Positions 22,660 through 31,863 of a stretch of 61,545 nucleotides of DNA are shown here, one piece after another (the first letter of the stretch is position 1; every line of letters begins with the position of its first letter). Source of the DNA: Burkholderiaceae bacterium. GTDB taxonomy: Bacteria; Pseudomonadota; Gammaproteobacteria; Burkholderiales; Burkholderiaceae_D. Made by a program: the position numbers and the translations under genes. Location: NCBI GenBank assembly GCA_031291325.1, contig JARLJG010000027.1, positions 1 to 61,545 of the forward strand, written 5' to 3'. Below the pieces are notes generated by a model. That model did no database searches and was not told the origin of the DNA. It worked only from the letters and a program-made list of their open reading frames with translations.

Positions 22660-23769
22660 TTAATTGACGGTGATGGTTCCGGCTCCGACGATCTGTTGCG
22701 CAGTGGCGACCAGATCGGAGGTGCCGCTGTTGAGCAGCATGCCGGTCACTTCCGACACGCCCGGCACACCGTAGGCAATCGCATACAACTGCGACCAGTA
22801 AAGCGGCTGGCCAAGTCCCAGCCCGGCGATGAAACTTTGGATTGCGGTCGCGATGGCGGCGGCAATTTGCGCGTGCGTGTAACCGGCTGCGGCCACTGCC
22901 GTCATGCCGATATTGGCGTTCAAGGTCGACGCCGCGAAGACGCCGAAATTGACGCCCAAAGGCCGGATCGCATTGACCGCAGCGTAGACCGCCGCAATAT
23001 CGCTCGATGTGCTGGGCGTGATGACGACATAGAAATAGCCCGGCTGCGCGCTGCCGCCATAAGCATAGTTTTCGACGATGTCGAATTGAAAGCCCTGTTG
23101 CAGGTTGTCGATGGCCGAGGTGACTGCCGCCTTCGTCCCCTCCTTCAAGCCGCTGATGTAGACCAGGAAGCGCGCCTGCAAGGCTGCATCGCTCTCCTCG
23201 TTCACGCCGTTTGCGAAGGCAGCGGCATTCGTCACCGTATCGACGCCGACGATGGCCGCCGAGATCAGCGTGATCGTGCCGGCGCCGACGTTGCCCTGGG
23301 TGCCGGCGTTGAGCGCCTGCACCGTGACGTTGCCGCTTTGCTGCGTGGCCGGAATCACGTAGGCGTTGAGCGCGGCGTTGTACAGCGCTTGCGTGGCATC
23401 GGCAATCACCGTGAAGGTCTGCGTGGTGTCGGTCGTCAGCACCGTCGTGCCGACCGGAATCGTCGCCGAATTGGTGTAAGTGAACCGCGAAAACGTCACC
23501 GTGCCGGTGGCTGCCACCGCCGCCTCGCGCACCAGGCCGAAGTCGCCGACGAAGCTGTCGACATCGCTGCCGGTCGAGGTCGACAGCCGGGTAGTCGTGA
23601 GCAATTGCATCACCAGCGACTGCAACCACATCGACACGCCGGCCACTGCCTGCACGCGCGCCAGTTCCAGCGAGCCGACCAGGAAGGTCAAGACGGTCGA
23701 GCAGGCGGCCTGGATCGCCGCCACCTGTTGCCGCACTACGGTGGTAAAGCTGAGAGTATTGAGAGCCAT
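22660..23769 (-). CDS. Baseplate J/gp47-family protein
   Basis: 369 residues. VDSFVGDFGLVREAAVAATGTVTFSR, PVGTTVLTTD, GTQGNVGAGTITLI and NEESDAALQARFLVYI are hallmarks of P2 gpJ/Mu gp47. It forms the baseplate wedge that joins the central hub to peripheral proteins. It lies between gp25-like and fibre genes, as in P2 and Mu. Confidence 0.95.
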   Translation of the reverse strand: MALNTLSFTTVVRQQVAAIQAACSTVLTFLVGSLELARVQAVAGVSMWLQSLVMQLLTTTRLSTSTGSDVDSFVGDFGLVREAAVAATGTVTFSRFTYTNSATIPVGTTVLTTDTTQTFTVIADATQALYNAALNAYVIPATQQSGNVTVQALNAGTQGNVGAGTITLISAAIVGVDTVTNAAAFANGVNEESDAALQARFLVYISGLKEGTKAAVTSAIDNLQQGFQFDIVENYAYGGSAQPGYFYVVITPSTSSDIAAVYAAVNAIRPLGVNFGVFAASTLNANIGMTAVAAAGYTHAQIAAAIATAIQSFIAGLGLGQPLYWSQLYAIAYGVPGVSEVTGMLLNSGTSDLVATAQQIVGAGTITVN

Positions 23770-23778
23770 GGAGATATC

Positions 23779-24147
23779 CTAGGGAGCGAAAACGGTGACG
23801 GGTTGGCCGGTCGGCGCGTAGGTGTAGACGATCTGCGTCGACAACAGCCCGGTCGCGTCCGCCTGAAACGTGATGGCCGGCGCCGGCAGGCGCTGCACGT
23901 CCGGCTGCTTCACTACGATCGAGCGGATCAGCGCGGTGACTTCCGCATACTTTTCCGCCGATAACGCGACGCCGATATAGCGACCGAGGCCGGCGCCATA
24001 GTTGGGTTGCCAGACGTAGTCGCCGGGCGCGGTCATCAACTCGCGCACGATGCGCTGGTTGATTTCGGCGATGCCGGACGCGGACGCATCGTCGCCGTTG
24101 GCGGCGAACTGGATGTCCAGGCCGAACCAGTGGTATTCTGAGGACAT
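23779..24147 (-). CDS. Baseplate wedge protein, gp25/gpW-like
   Basis: 122 residues. INQRIVRELMTAPGDYVWQPNYGAGLGRYIG fits the gp25/P2 gpW group, which nucleates sheath assembly at the baseplate. It starts right after a REP-filled 260-bp gap that separates it from the spike gene. Confidence 0.85.
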   Translation of the reverse strand: MSSEYHWFGLDIQFAANGDDASASGIAEINQRIVRELMTAPGDYVWQPNYGAGLGRYIGVALSAEKYAEVTALIRSIVVKQPDVQRLPAPAITFQADATGLLSTQIVYTYAPTGQPVTVFAP

Positions 24148-24204
24148 GGGGTTCCTTGTAAGTGCGAAGAGCGGGGTATAGCCTCGTCCGAATTCGGAGA
24201 GAGG

Positions 24205-24388
24205 TATCCCCTCTCCCGCAGGCGGGAGAGGGCTAGGGTGAGGGCGGTTGAACGAAGAAAGGAAAGGGGTAGGTTGGGCTAACGGTTCATCAGCCCAACA
24301 TCCGGCGTTTGCGCGGTGACTCCCTTATTCGCAGCACGTGTCACATGTGCCGCCGATGTTGGGCTGGTAGAGCTCTAGCCCAACCTAC
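24205..24388. repeat. REP-like repeats inside the phage cluster
   Basis: One CCCTCTCCCGC-type palindrome (24205-24245) and a pair of GTAGGTTGGGCT-type elements (24269-24299 and its inverse 24358-24388) fill the gap between the gp25-like and spike genes (24148-24408). Confidence 0.75.
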
Positions 24389-24408
24389 AACATCGCAGCA
24401 GCCAGCGA

Positions 24409-24957
24409 TCAATTCGGCGCAGCCGTATTCGACGATCCCGCCTGCACGCCGCCATGCGTATGGTTATGCAAGCTCTTGCCTTGGCCCACCACATCGCCGC
24501 TGGCCGTGACGCTGCCGTTGACTTGCAGGTTGCCGTTTTGCGTCAACACCGGCGTGGTGGTCGTGATGCCGGTCGGCGCGCCCAGCGTGATGGTGCCGTC
24601 GTTGTTCAAGCGCACGAATGCGCCTTTGCTGTCGACCAAAGCCGCCTGGCCCGATTGCACCAGCGGCGGCAGCGCCGAGTTGTTGAAGAAGCGCCCGCCC
24701 ACCACCGTCGCCTGCACGCTGCCGTCGATGAAATCGAGCCGCACCGAATCGCCGATGGCCGGGCCGAACACTGCGCCCAGGTTGTTGCCGACCCATACCG
24801 TCGCCAGCGGGATGAAGCCGGTTTCGATCTGCTCCGGCTGCAGCATCACCTTGACCGTGTAATTGGTCGGATTGTAGGCCGAGATCAGCCCGTATTTCGA
24901 CAGCGTGAGGTTCGATAGAAACTCCGACACCACGCGCTTGATTTGATTGACCAGCAT
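24409..24957 (-). CDS. Baseplate spike protein V
   Basis: 182 residues from MLVNQIKRVVSEFLSN. It has an OB-fold N-terminal half, a beta-helix repeat (LTQNGNLQVNGSVTASGDVVG), and at the tip HNHTHGGVQAG, the HxH metal-binding apex of P2 gpV-type membrane-piercing spikes. Flanked on both sides by REP elements. Confidence 0.93.
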   Translation of the reverse strand: MLVNQIKRVVSEFLSNLTLSKYGLISAYNPTNYTVKVMLQPEQIETGFIPLATVWVGNNLGAVFGPAIGDSVRLDFIDGSVQATVVGGRFFNNSALPPLVQSGQAALVDSKGAFVRLNNDGTITLGAPTGITTTTPVLTQNGNLQVNGSVTASGDVVGQGKSLHNHTHGGVQAGSSNTAAPN

Positions 24958-24982
24958 GGCAAATTCCTCGATTGCACAAAAT

Positions 24983-25051
24983 GTAGGCTGGGATGAAATC
25001 CCAGCTTTCACGGTTCCACAGTTCAATGCTGGGATTGCATCCCAGCCTACG
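24983..25051. repeat. REP pair, GGCTGGGAT family, between spike and hub genes
   Basis: GTAGGCTGGGATGAAATCCCAGC (24983-25005) and its inverse (25028-25051) separate two genes that are normally adjacent in phage baseplate operons. Same family as the elements around the RAYT gene. Confidence 0.85.
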
Positions 25052-25062
25052 AAACCGCCCTG

Positions 25063-26178
25063 TCACGCCAGCTTCACCGTGTTCTGCGCCGGCATCGTGC
25101 GGCAGCTCAAGTTCATCTGGAAGCCGCGCACATCGAAGCTGCGGCTGATTCGCGAAATCTGGTAAGTCGTATCGAACGGCGTGCCGGTCCCTTGTACCTT
25201 CACCGGCGTCCACGGGAACACCTGCACGTCGCCCGGCACGGTCGCCTCCATCTTCATTTCGTGCCTGGCGATATCGCCCAAAAGCTGCTTGGCCTTGGCT
25301 GCGCAGTCGGCCTGCGTCAAACCGGGAAAGGTGAAGTCGTACGCCTGCGCGCTCTGCGCCACGGTCGCGCTCTTCTCGATTGCCGTGCCCGTCTTGGTGC
25401 TCTTCGCGGTGGCGCTGAAGGACGCATTCTTTGCGCCGTGATAGCTGCGCACCCGCACCGTCACGTCGCCCGACAGGGTCATGTCATGCGAAAACGACAG
25501 CTTCTCCGCATTCGCCGCCGGATAAGGGCGCTGCGGCGTCGGCGGTTGCAGCACGATCGCATACGGCGCGTCGGACACCACCGCGCCGAACTCGCCGAAA
25601 TACAGCGTGCGCCCCAGCACGAAGCATTGCAAGCCCTCGCGCTGCGCCAGGTAGGTCAACAGCGTCCACATCGAATCCTGGCGCTGCATCTGCACCTGGT
25701 CGGCGTCGTAATACGCGCCCACCAATTGCGTGGTCGGCTTGATATTCGTCTGCAGCGCCGGAAACTTCGCCGCCAGCGCCGCCACGATGGCCGAAGAAGT
25801 CATGTTCGGATATTTCGCATCGGTCTTGTTGTCGGTAAACAGCGCCGTCAAATCGCGCCCCGACAGCGTCAACACCGAGCGCGCCGGATCGAGCCGCAGA
25901 TCGTCGATGCGCGCCGTCATCAACAAGGTCAGATCGGCGATGCCGTAATTCTGCGGATCGCGCGGAAAGCCCGCGTAGACATCGACGATGATCTCCGTCT
26001 GCTGCGTCCACCGTGGCCAATCCGCATACGGCGCCGGCGCCTCGATGCGGATCGTGCCGGCCTCGTAGACGCCGTTATGCTCGATGCTCCAGCCGGTCCA
26101 CTCGATGGCCGTGCCGCCCACCATCAAGATGCCGCGCGGCGTGCGGCCCTGCCCGCTGGTCGGAATCTGGTTAATCAT
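25063..26178 (-). CDS. Baseplate hub protein D-like
   Basis: 371 residues. Contains a gp27/gpD-like tube-mimic pattern: IEWTGWSIEHNGVYEAGTIRIEAP at the start, a MWTLLTYLAQREGLQCFVLG segment in the middle, and RSYHGAKNASFSATA later. It should form the trimeric hub carrying the spike. Its ATG overlaps the upstream stop by 4 bp. Confidence 0.85.
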   Translation of the reverse strand: MINQIPTSGQGRTPRGILMVGGTAIEWTGWSIEHNGVYEAGTIRIEAPAPYADWPRWTQQTEIIVDVYAGFPRDPQNYGIADLTLLMTARIDDLRLDPARSVLTLSGRDLTALFTDNKTDAKYPNMTSSAIVAALAAKFPALQTNIKPTTQLVGAYYDADQVQMQRQDSMWTLLTYLAQREGLQCFVLGRTLYFGEFGAVVSDAPYAIVLQPPTPQRPYPAANAEKLSFSHDMTLSGDVTVRVRSYHGAKNASFSATAKSTKTGTAIEKSATVAQSAQAYDFTFPGLTQADCAAKAKQLLGDIARHEMKMEATVPGDVQVFPWTPVKVQGTGTPFDTTYQISRISRSFDVRGFQMNLSCRTMPAQNTVKLA

Positions 26179-27227
26179 TGCGGCACCGTGATCGTGTTAA
26201 AGCCCGTCATCATCGGATCCGCGATGCCGCTGGCGGCTGCGATATCGGTCCAGCGCGTGGCGTCGCCATAGGATTGCGCCGCTGCACTGTAGAGATTGCC
26301 GCCGCCAGTGGTTGTCACGTTGTTGCTGCTCGGACTCGCAATCAGCGCCACATTCGCCTGAATGCGCGTGGTCACGGCGCTGAGTTCATTGAGCATTGGC
26401 AGTTGAACGGCGGCAGTGCATTGCGCAACCAGGCCGGCGACTTGCCCGGCAACCGGCAGCCCGGCGACGACATTGCCGAGACTTGGCACCGATGCGATTG
26501 CCGCCGTAGCCGAGGCGATAGCCCCGCCGACTGCGCTTTGCAGCGCCGCCAGCGGCGCGGCAACAGATGACAAGGCGCTCGACGCCAGGTTAGACAAGCT
26601 AGACACCTGCCCCACTTCGCCGACGATCGACGACAACAGGCTTGACCCGCTTGACGCTGCCGAACTGAGCGAAACCAATCCGCCGGCAATCGGCGCAACC
26701 GCGCCCAGCATGGACGACAGCGACGAACTCGCCGCCGCCGCCAAACCGGCAATCGAGGGATTGCCAAGCGCGCCGGCAAGTTGCGACATGCGCGCAGAGT
26801 CGGAGATGATAGCGTCATGCTGCGTTTCCTTCGGCGGACTGGCGACATCCTGCGTCTGGTCGCGCACCACTTCGCAAGTGATCGAAAACGGAATCCAGTG
26901 CGATTTCTTGAAATCCGCCTTGAACTCCGACACGATCACCGTGTACTGGAACACGCCCCAGGTCAGCGTGCAAGTCAAGCCGGAGCGCCGCACGTAATCG
27001 AGAAAGCGCGCCCGCTCGGCCGCGCCCTCGTAGAGAAAAATCCCGCTCCACGCCAACGGCGCATCGTCCGGCCCCAGCGCATCGACGATGCGCAAGCCGC
27101 CGATCATCTTGTGCGTGCACAGCATCTGCGCGCCGCCGAAGTTGATCTGCTCCGGCACTTCCGCGCCGGCGAATTGGAAGGGGCCTTGCGGGGTGGTGAG
27201 GGTGAGTGTGGTGGTGGGGTTCATCAT
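26175..27227 (-). CDS. Tail/baseplate protein with LysM-like end
   Basis: 350 residues. An N-terminal domain (FQFAGAEVPEQINFGGAQML...VSEFKADFKKSHWIPFSITCEVV) resembles tail proteins lying between tape measure and hub, such as XkdP-like proteins. An Ala/Ser-rich helical middle follows, then a LysM-like end (YSAAAQSYGDATRWTDIAAASGI...TITVP). It overlaps both neighbours by 4 bp (ATGA). Confidence 0.75.
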   Translation of the reverse strand: MMNPTTTLTLTTPQGPFQFAGAEVPEQINFGGAQMLCTHKMIGGLRIVDALGPDDAPLAWSGIFLYEGAAERARFLDYVRRSGLTCTLTWGVFQYTVIVSEFKADFKKSHWIPFSITCEVVRDQTQDVASPPKETQHDAIISDSARMSQLAGALGNPSIAGLAAAASSSLSSMLGAVAPIAGGLVSLSSAASSGSSLLSSIVGEVGQVSSLSNLASSALSSVAAPLAALQSAVGGAIASATAAIASVPSLGNVVAGLPVAGQVAGLVAQCTAAVQLPMLNELSAVTTRIQANVALIASPSSNNVTTTGGGNLYSAAAQSYGDATRWTDIAAASGIADPMMTGFNTITVPQ

Positions 27228-29305
27228 TTATGTCCCAAAGCACTGCCGTTGGGTGACGGACGGGTTGCTGCGGTGTTGAAGCTGGACGTGCCGTTTGAAT
27301 TCGCTGGAATCATGTGCGCGGCGATTTCCTTGCCGTCAAGGTAGAAGGCGAAGTTGAAATTTTTCTCGACGTAGTTGTTGGCGTTGTCGGCAATTTCCTG
27401 CATTTTTGATTTTCCTCCTGACGTGGCAGGTTCCGCCGGTTTTTGTGGCACTGGCGGCGGTGGAAGCAAACTTCCTGGCAATGGCGCTGGCGCAGATTCA
27501 GGCTTTTTCCCATATTTTGACGCAAACAAATATCCGCCAGCAGGAGTTTCAGTAGCCTTTTTTAGGGTGGCGGCAGATATTTTTTTGCCATTTTCAAGGT
27601 CAAAAGAAGACTCAGCCTTTTTTCGATTATTCATCCAATCTGCAACCGCATCCCCGACTGGAATACTGAAATCTCCCGTCTTTACGATCTGCATCAACTC
27701 GTCCGGGTGCTTTTGGGAAAATTCCACAGCACCCGCGCTAGCCTTGAGTGCGTAGTCGAGAAGGCGCTCGACCGGTTTCTTGAACGAGGCTGTCTGATTC
27801 ATCAAAGCCATAGTGACATCGGCCTTGAGTTGATCCCACTTCTCTGAAATGCCCTCGGGACCAGCCGAAGACTTGCCGGAATTTTTCTCTCCCGCAGCAT
27901 TTGGCATTTCAGCCAACCCTTCAAGATTCGCCTTGCCTTTCTCTTCGACAAACGAGGCAAGGCGCTCACCGATGTCGTTTTTTGTGCCGAAGAGAGCGAT
28001 AATCTTGGCCTTGAACTCTTCCTTATTCAGCTTCGACTCTAGTCTGGCTTTTGCTACGATAGAAACCATGCTCATCAAATCGATCTTGTCGCCTTGATAA
28101 AATTTCGCCTTGTCGCCCTCGAAGAGACCCAATTCATTCCCTGCCTCCATCCGCTTTTTATCGGCATCGGATTTACTATCCAACTTTTCAGGCAGAGCAT
28201 CGGTGGACAACGTATCGAGCAGAGCTCTGCTTTCGGTATCCAGCATTTTTCCATGCTGCATCGTAGCAATCAACAACATGAAATGGCTGGCGTTTTCCGA
28301 ACCACTTTCCGCAGCGCTTTCCAATGCCTTGCCGGCAAGCTGCGCGTTCTCTACGACTTCGTCAAGCTGCGTTCCTGTCTTCTTCGACGCCTGAATCGCC
28401 GAATCGATCAAGGAGGCTGCCTGTTTGCCGCTATTCGCGTGCGCCTGTTCGACAAATTCCGAAAGCTTCGCTGTGATCTCTGGTAGCCCGATCTTGCCTT
28501 GTCTCGCCTCTTCTGCCGCGCCGGGCATCACCGCATCGGTAAATTCTTCCTTTTTTTCTCTCGATGGCTGCGAAGAAAATGCCTTGTAGGCTTCTTCTCT
28601 GGCCTCGGCGAACGGGTCTATCGCACCATGCGTTACGAAACCGAACTTCTTGAAGTCCTCGAACTCTTTTTCTTTAAGATGCTCTATCCTCGCAGGCCGC
28701 TCCGACTCAGGAGTATCTATTCGTGCAATTTCATAATTTGCCCGTTCAAGGTCTGCATTTTTCTTGAAAGATTCTGCTCCTACTTCAAAAGCCTTCTTCG
28801 CTACGACCGCCCCGGCGGCTGCACCACTCTCGGCGATCTCCGCCACGGTAGCGACTTCCCCGGCAGCTTCTGCAACTTCCGCGCCTTCAGCACCTTCCGC
28901 AGCGAGAGCGGAAGTGGCCTTGCGTGTTTTGAACTGCGGTTTGCCGACCAGCCCACCGTGCCCACCGTTGGACGAACCGTGCGCTATTACGCCGCCCACA
29001 TGCGCGCCAGCCTGCTGCACTGCTCTCATGTTCTGCGCTATTTTGGCGCTGGCATTCGCCATCCTATCGAAACTGGAAACAGCGGATTTTAACCCTCCGT
29101 TGGAACCCAACGCCGTCAATGACCTCGTAGTTTCATTGAGCATTTTGACGAGGCTGTCGCCACCTTCGGAATATTTCTTCAGCCCTTCGCCCGCCTCGCC
29201 CACCTTTTCGCCGGCTTCCTCAAGCTTCTTGGCTATTTCCTTGAGCTTGGCTGTAAATTTGTCTTCCAGTTCCAGTTCAACGGAAACTTTATATGCTTCG
29301 GTCAT
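27224..29305 (-). CDS. Tape measure protein
   Basis: 693 residues, largely helical and charged at the N-terminus (LELEDKFTAKLKEIAKKLEEAG), with an Ala-rich hydrophobic patch (~150-190) and a proline-rich C-terminal linker. Length and position before the tail/hub genes fit a tape measure. At ~0.15 nm per residue this would set a tail of roughly 100 nm. Codon use in its central half is less GC-rich than in neighbouring tail genes. Confidence 0.78.
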   Translation of the reverse strand: MTEAYKVSVELELEDKFTAKLKEIAKKLEEAGEKVGEAGEGLKKYSEGGDSLVKMLNETTRSLTALGSNGGLKSAVSSFDRMANASAKIAQNMRAVQQAGAHVGGVIAHGSSNGGHGGLVGKPQFKTRKATSALAAEGAEGAEVAEAAGEVATVAEIAESGAAAGAVVAKKAFEVGAESFKKNADLERANYEIARIDTPESERPARIEHLKEKEFEDFKKFGFVTHGAIDPFAEAREEAYKAFSSQPSREKKEEFTDAVMPGAAEEARQGKIGLPEITAKLSEFVEQAHANSGKQAASLIDSAIQASKKTGTQLDEVVENAQLAGKALESAAESGSENASHFMLLIATMQHGKMLDTESRALLDTLSTDALPEKLDSKSDADKKRMEAGNELGLFEGDKAKFYQGDKIDLMSMVSIVAKARLESKLNKEEFKAKIIALFGTKNDIGERLASFVEEKGKANLEGLAEMPNAAGEKNSGKSSAGPEGISEKWDQLKADVTMALMNQTASFKKPVERLLDYALKASAGAVEFSQKHPDELMQIVKTGDFSIPVGDAVADWMNNRKKAESSFDLENGKKISAATLKKATETPAGGYLFASKYGKKPESAPAPLPGSLLPPPPVPQKPAEPATSGGKSKMQEIADNANNYVEKNFNFAFYLDGKEIAAHMIPANSNGTSSFNTAATRPSPNGSALGHK

Positions 29306-29363
29306 TTTTTACCTGCCTGTAATTGTGCGATGCCGCCAAAGACATCCAATGTTTTCAACACAG

Positions 29364-29392
29364 TTGATTTATTGGCAATCCAAGGGTATTCT
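29364..29392 (+). promoter_or_regulatory. Sigma70-type promoter of zinc-ribbon gene 1
   Basis: TTGATT - 17 bp - TATTCT. The sequence around it (TTGATTTATTGGCAATC, AAGGGTATTCTGC) recurs almost unchanged before gene 3 and in part before gene 2. It fires opposite to the phage late operon. Confidence 0.6.
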
Positions 29393-29425
29393 GCAAGGTT
29401 TGAAACTTCAACCAACGGATCAATC

Positions 29426-30334
29426 ATGCTCAAGCACAAATGTACGGAATGCGGCAAGCGGCTCTCCGAATCTGCGACGGTCTGTCCAAAATGCGGCGCT
29501 CCGAAGCCGGTTGACGGTTGGGGTCAGGTCAGCCCGGTCTTTCGATTCTTGATTACGGCGGGCATTGTGGTCCTGTGTCTTGCCGGCGCCTATACCTTAT
29601 TCGCTGTGTACCTAGAAGTCACAGGTTACGGATCGCCAAAGCCGTATGTTGTGCTCAAGCCTGGAATGTCTTTTGACTTTACCCGTGCAGCAGACTTTGC
29701 ATGCACATCAAAAGAGAGCCTGACGGAACTAGCCAAATCAGTGCAGGAAGGTGACAAAGCCAAGTTCGCACATCTGTTGACGGTCCCCGGCGAATATGGC
29801 TGGTGTCGGGAAATGAAAGGAACGCGATTTGAAGTCGACGACATCATCAAGATGGAAGGCGTTGGCGACGTGGTGGCATTTTACCAATTCGGCGATTCCA
29901 AAGAAAAATTCAGCCCTTTCTATACTCCAAGAAGCAATGTAAGGCCTTGGGACTATATTCCGCCAACCCCACTCTACCCACAAATATCCGCTACCGATCT
30001 GCGAAAGGGTCAAGAATTCACCGTAAACAATACCGAATTTGTCGCCTGCGAATCAAAGGAAGACCTCGCGAAATATGGAGAATATTTAGCGAAAAGCGAC
30101 ACTGAAAATGCCAACGCTTTGTTTTCCAATAGACCTGGCGATGGCCCGTGCTTCCGTAACGACCAAATATTTCCCGACGAAAAATTAGTACTGCTCCGCG
30201 TTGAAAAAGACGAACGCCACGACGTCAATGTTGTCGCGTTTCACCGAACCAGTTTTGCTTCGGCGAATATTCTTTATACACTGATTGAATTTGTCCCCCC
30301 CTACACTTCATCGACGCCTTCTGCGGCAAATTGA
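29426..30334 (+). CDS. Zinc-ribbon membrane protein with two repeat domains (copy 1)
   Basis: 302 residues, family not recognised. Order: zinc ribbon (CTECGKRLSESATVCPKCG, four Cys), one membrane helix (~41-62), then two copies of a ~95-residue domain. Each copy has a GxxF start, a FAC-SKE motif (FACTSKESL; FVACESKEDL), a later Cys that could pair with the first, and a VVAFxxF/H...LYT end. Topology suggests the zinc ribbon in the cytoplasm and the repeats in the periplasm. It lies on the plus strand between the tape measure and a gp10-like gene, against the late operon and with its own promoter: an accessory (moron) gene. Superinfection exclusion or envelope change is possible but unproven. 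Confidence 0.82.
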   Translation: MLKHKCTECGKRLSESATVCPKCGAPKPVDGWGQVSPVFRFLITAGIVVLCLAGAYTLFAVYLEVTGYGSPKPYVVLKPGMSFDFTRAADFACTSKESLTELAKSVQEGDKAKFAHLLTVPGEYGWCREMKGTRFEVDDIIKMEGVGDVVAFYQFGDSKEKFSPFYTPRSNVRPWDYIPPTPLYPQISATDLRKGQEFTVNNTEFVACESKEDLAKYGEYLAKSDTENANALFSNRPGDGPCFRNDQIFPDEKLVLLRVEKDERHDVNVVAFHRTSFASANILYTLIEFVPPYTSSTPSAAN

Positions 30335-30405
30335 AAAGGGTCAAAACCAGATCAACCAGCGCAACGCAAAAGGCAGTTCGTTCGACGGCCCGAGAGCTGA
30401 ACATA

Positions 30406-30434
30406 TTGATCTGGGCCTAATGCAAGGGTATTCT
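30406..30434 (+). promoter_or_regulatory. Sigma70-type promoter of zinc-ribbon gene 2
   Basis: TTGATC - 17 bp - TATTCT. The -10 side and the leader down to the ATG match gene 1 closely, while the -35 side differs in sequence but keeps the same spacing. Confidence 0.55.
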
Positions 30435-30467
30435 GCCAGGTTTGAAACCTCAACCAACGGATCAATC

Positions 30468-31796
30468 ATGTTCAAGCACGAGTGCAAGGAACGCGGCAAA
30501 CGGCTCTCCGAAACGACGGCGGCTTGCCCGAAATGTGGCATTTCGAGGCCGCCAAGCAGTTGGGATCAAATCCCGCCAGCCACCAGATTTCCCGTTATCG
30601 CGACCAAAGTCGTCCTTTTCCTGTTGTGCGGGTACGCCACTTTCGCGGCGCATCCGCAAATAAGCGGTAAAGAATCACTCAAGACAGCGGCGGCAACCAG
30701 CGCAAATAGCGACTTGAAGCTGGGCGATCTCTTCGATTTTACAGTCGAGGGAGCCTACGCCTGCAGGAGTGCCAGAGAATTCGTCGAGATTTCCCGCTAT
30801 ATCGCCGACCACGACCAAGCTAACGTCAATCGCATGTTGGACAAACGCAGGGCTAGCCCGTGTTTCAACGTTTTCCCTGCCAACGTACACTATGTAGTGG
30901 ATCGCGTAGACAATTATGGGAAAGTGAATCTTGTCAATTTCCACTCGACGTCTTCCATTCCTTCAACGTATCTCTACACGCTGCAAGACTTTATCAAAGC
31001 GCGAACAGCCAGCACGTTATCCCCAGGCGAACAGGATCCGACGTTACCGGACACTAGACCGGGTCAATTTTTCAGCGTGCGCACAAATGAGTCCTTTGCA
31101 TGTGCGACAAAAGAGAATCTGTCCAAGATTATGAAGTACAAACATGACGGCGATCAAACAAATGCCAAGAAGCTTTTGATCGAATACGGCGGTCAGGAAA
31201 AATGCTTTTCGACCTCGCTTCGCCATGTTTTCTATGTGCTGGACGAGGTGGAAAAAGTGGACGGAATCCGGGGCAGCGTCGTCAAATTTCATCGATTCGG
31301 CTCATTTTACCCAATGCCACTCTACGCACCGATAGCATTTGTGGGAAAAGCAGACTACCCCGCGACGGTGGACGCCCGCAGCGTAACCGAAACGAAAATT
31401 AAGCCAGGCCTTCTTTTTAGTGTCCACCAAGGCGAGTTCGTCGCCTGCGAATCAACGAGCGACCTGGCGAAGTTCAATCAATACGAGACCACCGATCAAT
31501 TTTTAGCATTTCCTTCGAGCTTTGACGGCGACAAATATTCTAAAAAAATCGATCTCAACCGCCTAGGTCGAGCGGACATTCATTTTTGCTACGGAAATGA
31601 TCTAATCCAACTTAATGCTCAATTTAAAATCGACAATATCAAACGAGTGAAAGGCATTGACGAAGACGTTGTAGCGATCCACCGCGTCGATACGGAAAGT
31701 TCGGTTATTCTCTATACAACGTACCAAAGGATACATGACCATGCGAAAATTGAATCGGTCAACGCGTCATCTCCAGCCGCATCGACTGCCAATTAA
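30468..31796 (+). CDS. Zinc-ribbon membrane protein with three repeat domains (copy 2)
   Basis: 442 residues. Same layout as copy 1 but with three tandem repeat domains (starting near LGDLFDF, PGQFFSV and PGLLFSV). In the ribbon the second Cys is lost: CKERGKRL has Arg where the paralogues have Cys, while CPKCG is kept, so zinc binding is probably impaired. The membrane helix (~45-62) and the FAC-type motifs (YACRSARE, FACATKEN, FVACESTSD) are retained; the third repeat is longer and more divergent. It begins 134 bp after copy 1 and the leader DNA is conserved, which points to tandem duplication. Confidence 0.8.
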   Translation: MFKHECKERGKRLSETTAACPKCGISRPPSSWDQIPPATRFPVIATKVVLFLLCGYATFAAHPQISGKESLKTAAATSANSDLKLGDLFDFTVEGAYACRSAREFVEISRYIADHDQANVNRMLDKRRASPCFNVFPANVHYVVDRVDNYGKVNLVNFHSTSSIPSTYLYTLQDFIKARTASTLSPGEQDPTLPDTRPGQFFSVRTNESFACATKENLSKIMKYKHDGDQTNAKKLLIEYGGQEKCFSTSLRHVFYVLDEVEKVDGIRGSVVKFHRFGSFYPMPLYAPIAFVGKADYPATVDARSVTETKIKPGLLFSVHQGEFVACESTSDLAKFNQYETTDQFLAFPSSFDGDKYSKKIDLNRLGRADIHFCYGNDLIQLNAQFKIDNIKRVKGIDEDVVAIHRVDTESSVILYTTYQRIHDHAKIESVNASSPAASTAN

Positions 31797-31863
31797 ACCG
31801 GCAATCATCTTGATCGCTGAACGCAATGAGATAATTCCGCGACCGCCTTTTTCTTGGCGGCGC

